From Parageobacillus sp. KH3-4 (GTDB lineage Bacteria; Bacillota; Bacilli; Bacillales; Anoxybacillaceae): a stretch of 64,000 nucleotides of DNA. The stretch's first letter is position 1. Every line of letters begins with the position of its first letter. A model generated the notes under the pieces. That model made no database searches, was not told the origin of the DNA, and saw only the letters and a program-made list of their open reading frames with translations. The translations under genes and the position numbers were made by a program. Shown here piece after piece: positions 35,701 to 43,178 of the stretch. The DNA is taken from the NCBI RefSeq assembly GCF_022846435.1, contig NZ_AP025627.1, positions 3,072,001 through 3,136,000 of the forward strand, written 5' to 3'.

Positions 35701-36872
35701 CGATCATTTTCTACAATCACGAAAAAAAGCAATGGTTTCACCAAGCCAAGAACCGTTCCTATATGTTTGGATACCGGCATCGATTGCGTTTTGCTAACGA
35801 CACGCCATCTTTTTCGCTTCCCGTGAAAGAAAGGAACGGAAAAATCGGGCCGGTTGTCGGCATTATGATTAGCGAATCATCCATTCCCGCGCTTTTAAAA
35901 CGAAAAAAACAATATGTCGAACTCATCGCCCATTCGCTACAAAAAGCGGGAAGCGTCAGCGTAGTGCTTCCATTCAGCGCCATCGCGGAACGATCCGTTC
36001 AAGGATATGTATTTGTTAATGATCTCGAACGATGGATGCCTGTTACCGCCCCGCTTCCCGACGTTTTTTACAACCGCGTCAAAAGCAGAGCAGAAGAAAA
36101 AACGGAAGCGTTCCAACAGGCAATCGCCTTTTTAGACAATCTCCGCATCCCGTTTTTTAATCGTTCTTTTTTGACGAAGTGGGAACTATACGAAGCGCTG
36201 AAAAACAACGAGCGATTGCGGCCGCATTTGCCAGCAACGATCGAAGTTCATGGCGTTGACGATATACGAATGATGCTGCAAATATATAGAAGTGTTTATG
36301 TTAAGCCAAATGAAGGAGCGAAAGGAAAAGGAATTTTTCGTTTAACTTCTTCTCCTTCGCAAACATATGTCATTTATGAACAAATAAACGGTCAAAAAAC
36401 GCTTGTTTCCCTCGATGAGCTTGCCCCATTGTTTGCCTCAGCGCGCTATGTCGCCCAACAAGCGATCGATGCCGATACGTGGAAAGGTAGCCGCTATGAT
36501 TTGCGCGTTCTTGTTCATTATCGGCGCGGCACTTACACAATAAGCGGCATCGGTGCGCGGCTGGCGCAAGCGCAGCAACTGACGACGCACGTCCTAAACG
36601 GCGGAAAGCTTCTGCCGTACTCCAAGGTGAAAAACCGGATCGATGAAAGGCTGCTGCGCGATATAATGGACGAATGCGGGAAAGAAATAAGCAAATATTT
36701 CGGATTCATCGGTGAGTTTTCCGCAGACATCGGCCGAAGCAAAGATGGGCAGTTATATTTGTACGAACTGAACGCCAAACCGATGATTTTTGATGAACCT
36801 GACATTCAACGCTCCGGAACAAAACAACTTATCGCTCTATTTGAGGAACTAACTGGGTTTGCATCATCGTAA
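35697..36872 (+). CDS. YheCD-type ATP-grasp protein 4
   Basis: Fourth paralogue, 391 residues, with a mid-length N-terminal part (PVVGIMISESSIPALLKRKK), then VFYNRVKSRA, FLTKWELYEALKNNERLRPH, ATP-lysine YVKPNEGAKGKGIFRL, DLRVLVHYRRG and GEFSADIGRSKDGQLYLYEL ending E-L-N-A-K-P. The four-base overlap with the third gene implies coupled translation. Its last 44 bp overlap the opposite gene tail to tail. Confidence 0.88.
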   Translation: MTIIFYNHEKKQWFHQAKNRSYMFGYRHRLRFANDTPSFSLPVKERNGKIGPVVGIMISESSIPALLKRKKQYVELIAHSLQKAGSVSVVLPFSAIAERSVQGYVFVNDLERWMPVTAPLPDVFYNRVKSRAEEKTEAFQQAIAFLDNLRIPFFNRSFLTKWELYEALKNNERLRPHLPATIEVHGVDDIRMMLQIYRSVYVKPNEGAKGKGIFRLTSSPSQTYVIYEQINGQKTLVSLDELAPLFASARYVAQQAIDADTWKGSRYDLRVLVHYRRGTYTISGIGARLAQAQQLTTHVLNGGKLLPYSKVKNRIDERLLRDIMDECGKEISKYFGFIGEFSADIGRSKDGQLYLYELNAKPMIFDEPDIQRSGTKQLIALFEELTGFASS

Positions 36873-37236
36873 AAAATAGCCGGCTATATTGAATCGCCTG
36901 TTGCAATGATTGGTCCGCCGCTTTTCGCGCAGCGCCCGACAACTTTTCACTTGCTCTTTGGCATAGCATCCCTTTTTCTAATTCGTTGCAGCAAAGCGCA
37001 TGCACAAAATCAGCAACCGAAGCTTTCACCGTCTTTTCCTCAACAACGCTTTCTTCATATGCTCCAGCAAGTAAATGATGAATGTATTGCCATAGCTGAT
37101 ATTGGCGTTGTATATCTTCTAAATACAATGCCAATTGTTGCTTCCACATTTCATTGTCCACCATTTCCGCTAACTGTTCTGCTAGCTGCGCTGATCTTCT
37201 TGTCGCGCGCAGCAGCTGTTTCACGGTGTGCATCAT
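36829..37236 (-). CDS. helical 135-residue hypothetical protein
   Basis: All-helical cytosolic protein (MHTVKQLLRATRRSAQLAEQ, LWQYIHHLLAGAYEES, AADQSLQQAIQYSRLFFTMM), with His/Glu spacing that hints at a four-helix bundle. It takes the place of B. subtilis yheE by order, but I do not recognise it. The RBS AGGAGGAAGAGGG is strong; ATG 37236 or 37233. Convergent to and overlapping the ATP-grasp operon. Confidence 0.75.
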   Translation of the reverse strand: MMHTVKQLLRATRRSAQLAEQLAEMVDNEMWKQQLALYLEDIQRQYQLWQYIHHLLAGAYEESVVEEKTVKASVADFVHALCCNELEKGMLCQRASEKLSGAARKAADQSLQQAIQYSRLFFTMMQTQLVPQIER

Positions 37237-37338
37237 CCCTCTTCCTCCTTGCTTGTCCGATTTTTTGTCATATATATGATCAAGACGGATAATCTATTCC
37301 CACATCACACAAACTAGAAAAAACAAGGAGGGACCCTC

Positions 37339-37527
37339 ATGATGGAGCGAAACAAACCGTCTCATCAAGATTCGCGCTATGAAGGACGCGATCAATACCA
37401 TATGGACATCGACCGCATGATCAATGAAGGAATGGCTGGAGGCTATGTCCGCGGCTACGGCGATGCCGTAAACATCGAGGAAACGCGCGATTTAGTAAAA
37501 GAAGAACCCCCTTATGAGACGACATAA
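37339..37527 (+). CDS. 62-residue hydrophilic hypothetical protein
   Basis: Charged small protein, MERNKPSHQDSRYEGRDQYH and GGYVRGYGDAVNIEETRDLV, ending KEEPPYETT. RBS AAGGAGGGACC gives good support, and a terminator follows. No family named; composition resembles small Bacillaceae stress/spore proteins, which is a guess. Confidence 0.72.
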   Translation: MMERNKPSHQDSRYEGRDQYHMDIDRMINEGMAGGYVRGYGDAVNIEETRDLVKEEPPYETT

Positions 37528-37533
37528 CAACTC

Positions 37534-37580
37534 TAAAGCCGATTTTCCTTTTTATCAAGAAAATCGGCTTTTCTTTTTGT
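37534..37580 (+). terminator. terminator before the PucR-type gene
   Basis: Stem AAAGCCGATTTTC / GAAAATCGGCTTT with an 11-base loop and the tail TCTTTTTG. Confidence 0.88.
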
Positions 37581-37627
37581 ATAATGAAGTAAAAAACATT
37601 AAGATGATGAAGAAAGGAAACGTCACC

Positions 37628-38530
37628 ATGCTTGAACGGCTACAATCGTACTATAAGGACGCGATCGTCATTAATGAGCAAGTCGACGACATCGCCGCAT
37701 ATGAATGGTTTTATACGAAAGACGGTGATAAAATTGGAATTTGCAAACAGCGTCTATCGGAACAAGAAAAACAATTATTATCGATTTTTCTGACACCGAT
37801 TCCGGACACGGATCGCATGATGAGCGATGAAGAAACGGCATGGCATAGGTGGATCATGCACGGGGATCCAACGATGCTGCGGCATTTTTCCTCCCATTCC
37901 CCTTATTACCGCTTTATCCATTTTTTGACAAAACAATCTGTAGCAAATAAAGACGATTTTTACGATGCGATTAGCGGGCTGTTTCCAGAACGTATTATTA
38001 TCGTTTGGGAACACGACCATCGCGGCGTCATTATTGAAAAAAAGCAAAAGCCAACGCCGGACCCGCTGCCATTTGCCGAAATGGCGGACACGCTATCGAC
38101 CGATTTTTATGTCACCCTTCATCTGTTTGTTGGGCAAATCCATCGATATAGCGAACATCTTTATGAATCATTTTGCCATGAAAGGCGATGTTTCCAATTA
38201 GCACAAACATATATGCCAAAACAAACGGTGTATCAAATGGAAGATATCATTCCGCTCCTGCTCATTCATCATCATTCCGAACTGGAAATGGTCAGAAAGT
38301 CGCTCCCTTTTCTGGAAACATTGGATGATGAATGGCTCCATATCATCAAAACATTTTTCCAATGTGATCTTAACGTTTCCCTAGCGGCAAAAAAGCTATA
38401 TATGCACCGCAATAGCTTACAATACCGCATCGATAAATTTATTGAAAAAACAGGAATGGATATTAAACATTTTAAAGGAGCGGTCGCCGTTTATCTGGCC
38501 ATATTGTTGAAAGAGTACGTAAACCATTAA
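37628..38530 (+). CDS. PucR/CdaR-type transcriptional regulator
   Basis: A 300-residue protein with a C-terminal HTH_30 (PucR/CdaR) domain: FFQCDLNVSLAAKKLYMHRN and SLQYRIDKFIEKTGMD, near residues 240-280. The N-terminal two thirds are a non-conserved sensing part. Start ATG 37628 (MLERLQSYYKD) with AAGAAAGGAAA RBS; the frame upstream is read through the terminator. Convergent order to msmX is absent: both point right, so it may act on msmX, an inference only. Confidence 0.85.
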   Translation: MLERLQSYYKDAIVINEQVDDIAAYEWFYTKDGDKIGICKQRLSEQEKQLLSIFLTPIPDTDRMMSDEETAWHRWIMHGDPTMLRHFSSHSPYYRFIHFLTKQSVANKDDFYDAISGLFPERIIIVWEHDHRGVIIEKKQKPTPDPLPFAEMADTLSTDFYVTLHLFVGQIHRYSEHLYESFCHERRCFQLAQTYMPKQTVYQMEDIIPLLLIHHHSELEMVRKSLPFLETLDDEWLHIIKTFFQCDLNVSLAAKKLYMHRNSLQYRIDKFIEKTGMDIKHFKGAVAVYLAILLKEYVNH

Positions 38531-38711
38531 GCTGCTTCCCCCGATTTTTGATCAAGTGACCGCTTCCTGAAAATCATGTCCATCTAAGCGGGCATGTGCA
38601 CACATAAGCGCATCCTTTATTCTAATCCAATCTATTGATTAAGCCTCGAAATTGAGTAGAAAAAACGGCAAACAGCCATTTTGCTTTTCCAGGCCCCAAG
38701 TTCACTCAACT

Positions 38712-38790
38712 AAGAGGGGAATTTTGCACAATAAATTCGGACTTGATTTGCCTATTTGTCAACTTGCCTGAAATCCCCCTCTTTTTTTGT
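38712..38790 (+). terminator. long inverted repeat upstream of msmX
   Basis: AAGAGGGGAATTT (38712-38724) and AAATCCCCCTCTT (38771-38783) with a 46-base loop and a T7 run after it. It could be a terminator/attenuator or the folded ends of a short IS-derived element. Apart from this, 38531-38874 shows no gene. Confidence 0.5.
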
Positions 38791-38874
38791 GCATGTTGTC
38801 CATTTACGAATTCTATCATTTTCCGGTACGCTGAAAGCAGTTGAAACCGATTTCGTCATAGGGGGAGTGAGAAT

Positions 38875-39987
38875 ATGGCAGAGCTTCGTTTAGAACACAT
38901 TTATAAAATTTACGATAACAACGTGACTGCCGTAAAAGATTTTAATCTACATATTAAAGATAAGGAATTTATCGTCTTTGTCGGTCCGTCCGGCTGCGGC
39001 AAATCGACAACGTTGCGGATGATTGCCGGTCTTGAGGAAATTTCGAAAGGCGACTTGTATATCGACGGCAAACGCATGAACGATGTTCCGCCAAAAGATC
39101 GCGATATCGCGATGGTGTTCCAAAACTACGCGCTTTATCCGCACATGAGCGTCTACGATAACATGGCGTTCGGATTAAAATTAAGAAAATTTCCGAAAGC
39201 GGAAATCGAACGTCGGGTTCGCGAAGCAGCGCGCATTCTCGGCCTTGAACAATACTTGGACCGCAAACCGAAAGCGCTTTCTGGCGGACAGCGCCAACGC
39301 GTCGCGCTAGGACGTGCCATTGTCCGTGACGCAAAAGTATTTTTAATGGACGAGCCGCTTTCAAACTTAGATGCAAAGTTGCGCGTGCAAATGCGGTCGG
39401 AAATCGCCAAATTGCATCAACGTTTGGAAACGACGACGATTTACGTTACACACGATCAAACGGAAGCGATGACAATGGCAACACGGCTTGTTGTCATGAA
39501 AGACGGCGTCATTCAACAAGTTGGCACGCCAAAAGAAGTGTACGAAAAACCAGAAAATATCTTTGTCGGCGGCTTTATCGGTTCCCCTGCGATGAATTTC
39601 TTAAAAGGGACGTTGCAAGATGGCAAGTTTGTTATCGGCAATATTACTTTTGGTGTTCCAGAAGGAAAAATGAAAGTACTTCGTGATCAAGGCTATGTTG
39701 GAAAAGAAGTTATTTTAGGGATTCGTCCGGAAGACATTCATGACGAACCTGTCTTTATCGAAGCGTCTCCAAACACAAAAATTACCGCTAACGTCGAAGT
39801 TGCCGAGCTGCTCGGTGCTGAGACGATGGTTTATTCGAACATTGACGGTCAAGAATTTGTCGCGCGCATTGACGCGCGTACCGAAATTAAACCGGGTTAT
39901 CAGCTAGACCTTGCATTGGATATGAACAAAGCACACTTTTTTGATATCGAAACAGAAAAACGAATCCGTTCCGCTGACGAAAAATAA
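38875..39987 (+). CDS. msmX: multi-sugar ABC transporter ATPase MsmX
   Basis: MalK/UgpC-type ATPase of 370 residues with Walker A GPSGCGKST at residues 38-46, signature LSGGQRQRV, Walker B VFLMDEPLSNLDAKLR, and a C-terminal TOBE domain (ILGIRPEDIHDEP). MsmX in B. subtilis is a stand-alone ATPase that powers several sugar importers, and here too no permease or binding protein is next to it. RBS GGGGGAG. Confidence 0.92.
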   Translation: MAELRLEHIYKIYDNNVTAVKDFNLHIKDKEFIVFVGPSGCGKSTTLRMIAGLEEISKGDLYIDGKRMNDVPPKDRDIAMVFQNYALYPHMSVYDNMAFGLKLRKFPKAEIERRVREAARILGLEQYLDRKPKALSGGQRQRVALGRAIVRDAKVFLMDEPLSNLDAKLRVQMRSEIAKLHQRLETTTIYVTHDQTEAMTMATRLVVMKDGVIQQVGTPKEVYEKPENIFVGGFIGSPAMNFLKGTLQDGKFVIGNITFGVPEGKMKVLRDQGYVGKEVILGIRPEDIHDEPVFIEASPNTKITANVEVAELLGAETMVYSNIDGQEFVARIDARTEIKPGYQLDLALDMNKAHFFDIETEKRIRSADEK

Positions 39988-40007
39988 TAAAATCGTTGGT
40001 CGTAACA

Positions 40008-40042
40008 GGCAGGCTCTAGCCTTAAAAAGCTAGAGCCTATTC
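40008..40042. terminator. bidirectional terminator after msmX
   Basis: Stem GGCTCTAGC / GCTAGAGCC with an eight-base loop and T-rich flank. The opposite gene ends at its right side. Confidence 0.8.
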
Positions 40043-40279
40043 TTTTATCAATTTCACTTCCTCATGACGGCAGCGCGGACAGTAAAAAAGATGCGCGCAT
40101 TCATGATGAGCGAATGTCTCCGGATATCCATCAACCAATTTCATCATATCCGTATCCATATAAGGACTGTAATCATCAAAATAATCGGTAACCTTTCCTT
40201 GATCTTCCATTTGCTGCTGGCAATAAGAACAATGCACCGTCAAATTATATAAACCGTTGCAAAGCGGGCAAATGCGCAT
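40037..40279 (-). CDS. 80-residue zinc-ribbon-like protein
   Basis: Small protein with three CxxC motifs: CPLC (residues 4-7), CSYC (17-20) and CPRC (67-70), plus HHECAH. Probably one or two zinc sites, like a rubredoxin- or ribbon-type protein. RBS TAGGAGG. Function unknown, family not recognised. Confidence 0.78.
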   Translation of the reverse strand: MRICPLCNGLYNLTVHCSYCQQQMEDQGKVTDYFDDYSPYMDTDMMKLVDGYPETFAHHECAHLFYCPRCRHEEVKLIKE

Positions 40280-40367
40280 GATATTTCCTCCTAAAAGCAG
40301 CTCCTTATTTTACATATTCCCTAACATCAGCAACAGTAAAACGTAAAAAATTACCATAAGCCGTGAA

Positions 40368-40397
40368 TGAATAAGCAGCGAAAAACGTTTCAAACTA
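40368..40397 (+). promoter_or_regulatory. sigma-G-type promoter of the SASP gene
   Basis: TGAATA-N17-CAAACTA, one base off the forespore sigma-G pattern (TGAATA-N17/18-CATACTA). Predicts a start near 40404, ahead of the tRNA-like fold. Confidence 0.65.
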
Positions 40398-40421
40398 TTA
40401 GTACCATTGCCAAACAACACA

Positions 40422-40494
40422 TTGGGTTCAGCCTAGCTTGGCGGCATGCTGACAATGGCATGCGTTGCTGGTGCAAATCCAGCCGACCCAACCA
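40422..40494 (+). ncRNA. tRNA-like element in the SASP leader
   Basis: Folds as a cloverleaf: acceptor TTGGGTT/GACCCAA, D-arm GCC/GGC with AGCTTGG in the loop, an anticodon-position arm ATGC/GCAT with an abnormal eight-base loop, T-arm GCTGG-TGCAAAT-CCAGC, and an encoded CCA end at 40492-40494. The T-loop has TGC in place of TTC and position 7 does not pair, so it is not a normal elongator tRNA. It may be a decayed tRNA, a pseudo-tRNA, or an mRNA leader structure. It lies 29 bp before the SASP start. Confidence 0.55.
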
Positions 40495-40523
40495 TCAAAT
40501 CTTAAACAAGGAGATGATTACAC

Positions 40524-40736
40524 ATGGCACGCAACAACAGTTCTAATCAACTGCTAGTCGCTGGTGCGCAACAAGCAATCGATCAAATGAAATACGAAAT
40601 CGCCCAAGAATTTGGCGTTAACCTTGGCCCTGACACTACTTCTCGGGCGAACGGTTCCGTTGGTGGAGAAATTACAAAGCGCCTTGTCGCAATGGCTCAA
40701 CAACAACTTGGTGGTCAATTCGGCAACGTCCAATAA
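40524..40736 (+). CDS. alpha/beta-type small acid-soluble spore protein
   Basis: SASP of 70 residues (SspA/B type) that coats spore DNA and protects it from UV and heat, then feeds amino acids at germination. Typical blocks: [20 protein letters not shown], where the GPR protease site lies in EIAQEFGV, and the [20 protein letters not shown] end. RBS AAGGAGATGATT. Forespore promoter predicted upstream; a hairpin follows. By map position it corresponds to sspB. Confidence 0.95.
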   Translation: MARNNSSNQLLVAGAQQAIDQMKYEIAQEFGVNLGPDTTSRANGSVGGEITKRLVAMAQQQLGGQFGNVQ

Positions 40737-40754
40737 CACAACTTCATATACCAT

Positions 40755-40793
40755 GGCTAAAGCCCCAGGCGCGTTTGCCTGGGGCTTTATTTG
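40755..40793. terminator. bidirectional terminator after the SASP gene
   Basis: Perfect stem AAAGCCCCAGGC / GCCTGGGGCTTT and a T-rich end; also serves the tcy operon on the minus strand. Confidence 0.9.
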
Positions 40794-40798
40794 TCTTG

Positions 40799-41536
40799 TT
40801 ACTCGATAAGTTGTAAAAATTGTCTTGTGCGTTCATGTTTTGGAGAAACGAGCAACTGTTCTGGAGCTCCTCTTTCCACGATGATTCCCCCATCCATAAA
40901 AACCACTTCATCGGCTGCTTCTTTCGCAAACCTCATTTCATGAGTGACGACGATCATTGTCATTCCTTCATTCGCCAAACTTTTCATGACTTTTAGCACT
41001 TCACCGACAAGCTCCGGATCTAACGCCGATGTCGGTTCATCAAACAGCATGACTTCCGGTTCCATGGCGAGCGCCCGCGCGATCGCGACGCGCTGCTGCT
41101 GCCCTCCAGACAGCTGAAACGGATAATGATGGGCTTTATCTTTCAGCCCCACTTTCTCCAACAATGCCATCGCTCTCTCGCGTACGCGCTCTTTCTTTTC
41201 GCGCTTGACCGTGACAGGTCCTTCCATGACGTTTTCAAGGGCGGTCATATGGGGGAACAAATTATAGCTTTGGAACACCATTCCTGTCAGCCGGCGAAAT
41301 TCATGAATCTCTCGTTTCGTTACAGGATTCGAAAAATCAAGCTGTCTATTCGCTATCGAAATTTTCCCTTTTGTCGGCACTTCAAGCACGTTTAAACAAC
41401 GCAAAAACGTCGTCTTCCCTGAACCCGATGGACCAATAATGACCACTACTTTCCCTTTTTCCACCGTAAGATCGATTCCCTTTAATACTTCTACGTCTCC
41501 AAATTGCTTATATAAGCCTTGAACAGAAATCATCAT
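40799..41536 (-). CDS. tcyC: L-cystine ABC transporter ATP-binding protein
   Basis: Polar amino-acid importer ATPase, about 245 residues: Walker [10 protein letters not shown] at residues 35-43, signature LSGGQQQRV, Walker [15 protein letters not shown]. Paired with TcyB and TcyA upstream, so the L-cystine role follows from the binding protein match. RBS AAGGAG; ATG at 41536 or 41533. Confidence 0.9.
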   Translation of the reverse strand: MMISVQGLYKQFGDVEVLKGIDLTVEKGKVVVIIGPSGSGKTTFLRCLNVLEVPTKGKISIANRQLDFSNPVTKREIHEFRRLTGMVFQSYNLFPHMTALENVMEGPVTVKREKKERVRERAMALLEKVGLKDKAHHYPFQLSGGQQQRVAIARALAMEPEVMLFDEPTSALDPELVGEVLKVMKSLANEGMTMIVVTHEMRFAKEAADEVVFMDGGIIVERGAPEQLLVSPKHERTRQFLQLIE

Positions 41537-41551
41537 CGTATCTCCTTATCG

Positions 41552-42235
41552 CTATCGTGCAATGTAACGATTTAAACGCTCTTCGACTCGGTTTTGCACA
41601 ATTGATAGTAGAAAGCAAATAATCCAATAAATGATTGCCGCTTCAGTATATAACAACAAGAATTCATAGTTCGTCGAGGCAATTTCCTGCGCTTTGCGAA
41701 ACATTTCCGAAACAAGGATGAGCGATGCAAGCGATGTATCTTTGACTAAACTGATAAACGTATTTGACAGCGGTGGAATCGACACACGGGCCGCTTGCGG
41801 AAATATTACTCGGCGCAATGCCTGTCCCGACGTCATTCCTAATGAATACGCCGCTTCCCATTGCCCTTTCGGAATCGATAAGATAGCGGCGCGGATAATC
41901 TCTGAAGCATACGCACCGACGTTTAACGAAAAGCCAATGATGGCCGCAGGAAACGAAGGAATCGTAATGCCGATGTTCGGCAGGCCGTAAAAGATAATAA
42001 ACAACTGGACAAGCAGCGGTGTTCCGCGGATGGCCGATACGTATATTCTCGCAATGATTTCTAATACTTTTACTCCAGAAATGCGCGCCAATGCTGTGGC
42101 AATCGCCAATATTAATCCAATGGTAAACGTAATAATCGTCAGTGGAATCGTATAATACAAAGCCCCCTTCACCAGCGGGAGAAGGGAACTCTGCGCGATA
42201 GATACTAATCGGTCTACCCGTTCAGGGTCCATCAT
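41552..42235 (-). CDS. tcyB: L-cystine ABC transporter permease
   Basis: HisM/GlnP-type permease, about 227 residues and five TM helices: GALYYTIPLTIITFTIGLIL, AIRGTPLLVQLFIIFYGLPN, and the EAA loop GQWEAAYSLGMTSGQALRRVIFPQA, given here as the pieces EAAYSLGM and RRVIFPQA. The start is uncertain; ATG 42235 (MMDPERV) lies four bases beyond the tcyA stop and would restart by coupling. A TTG at 42262 is the longest alternative. Confidence 0.88.
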   Translation of the reverse strand: MMDPERVDRLVSIAQSSLLPLVKGALYYTIPLTIITFTIGLILAIATALARISGVKVLEIIARIYVSAIRGTPLLVQLFIIFYGLPNIGITIPSFPAAIIGFSLNVGAYASEIIRAAILSIPKGQWEAAYSLGMTSGQALRRVIFPQAARVSIPPLSNTFISLVKDTSLASLILVSEMFRKAQEIASTNYEFLLLYTEAAIIYWIICFLLSIVQNRVEERLNRYIAR

Positions 42236-42239
42236 CACA

Positions 42240-43052
42240 TTATTTAGATACATCTTCACCAAACCATTTCTCGGAAATTTTGGCGTATGTGCCGTCTTTT
42301 TTCATGTCTTCTAACGCTTTATTCACAGCTTCCACCAACGTTTCGCTGCCTTTGCGGAACATAAACCCGCTTTGAGATGCATCACTGTGCTTTGCCACAA
42401 TTTTAATTGGCGCGTCTGGCTTTTGTTTCAAGAAATCAAGAACGGATAGGTTATCGTTAATGGTAACGTCCACCCGCTTAGAACTTAACAATTCGACCGC
42501 TTGATTAAATCCTTCCACACCAACAATCTGCGCGCCGTACGACCGCGCTAAATCCGCAAAATTGCTTGTCATCGATTGTGCCGCTTTTAGCCCTTTTATG
42601 TCTTCAAATTTAGATACTTTATTGTTATCTTTATGGACGACTAACACCGCCATAGAAGTAATATACGGATCAGAAAAATCATATTTCTGTTGCCGGTCTC
42701 GGCGAATTCCGACTTCGTTGGCAATCATGTCAAACCGTTTTGCGTCCAATCCCGCAAACATCGCATCCCATTGTGTTTCCATAAACACAGGCTTGACGCC
42801 GAGACGCTTCGCTACTTCTCTTGCCAAATCCACATCAAAACCGGTTAACTTCCCGCTTTTATCATGAAACGTAAACGGCGGATATGTCCCCTCTGTTCCA
42901 ATGCGCAATTCTCCTTCTTTTTTCACTTGCGCTAACAAATCAGTTTCTTGATTGCTCGATTTTTCTTTGGATTGCTGATTGCCGCATGCGGCCAACAACA
43001 AAATCGAAGCTGTCAATAAAAGAAGCAAACTTTTGCCAAAAAATCTTTTCAT
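42240..43052 (-). CDS. tcyA: L-cystine-binding lipoprotein
   Basis: Lipoprotein of about 270 residues with signal KRFFGKSLLLLLTASILLLA and lipobox LAAC. Then the SBP_bac_3 fold: LRIGTEGTYPPFTFHDKSGK, METQWDAMFAGLDAKRFDMI, YDFSDPYITSMAVLVV and the end KISEKWFGEDVSK. This is the TcyA (YckK) kind of L-cystine receptor. ATG 43052 follows GGAGG by eight bases. CymR control is known for B. subtilis tcy genes; I could not find a clean CymR site here. Confidence 0.92.
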   Translation of the reverse strand: MKRFFGKSLLLLLTASILLLAACGNQQSKEKSSNQETDLLAQVKKEGELRIGTEGTYPPFTFHDKSGKLTGFDVDLAREVAKRLGVKPVFMETQWDAMFAGLDAKRFDMIANEVGIRRDRQQKYDFSDPYITSMAVLVVHKDNNKVSKFEDIKGLKAAQSMTSNFADLARSYGAQIVGVEGFNQAVELLSSKRVDVTINDNLSVLDFLKQKPDAPIKIVAKHSDASQSGFMFRKGSETLVEAVNKALEDMKKDGTYAKISEKWFGEDVSK

Positions 43053-43149
43053 ATATTTTGAACCTCCATCATTCCGATTGGTTTTTAGAGACATATGTTA
43101 TAGTAAAAAAATTTGCATAAGATGTCAAACGTTAAAAAGGATAAACACC

Positions 43150-43178
43150 AAAACAAAAAAGGAGCTTCTCGCTCCTTA
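43150..43178 (-). terminator. terminator after the CorC/HlyC-type gene
   Basis: Stem AAGGAGC / GCTCCTT with GAGAA loop, then a T run on the minus strand. Confidence 0.8.

Noticed and set aside
38831-38860. Possible cre site before msmX (TGAAACCGATTTCG)
   Set aside because: Two changes in the core against the cre pattern, so too weak to list.
40422-40494. Calling the tRNA-like element a functional tRNA-Val(GAC) from the CTGACAA loop
   Set aside because: With that loop the anticodon stem does not pair, and the T-loop and position 7 deviate; only tRNA-like can be supported.
43053-43110. Possible CymR site before tcyA (CGGAATGAT)
   Set aside because: Only the right-hand part of the CymR pattern fits; the left part has wrong spacing.
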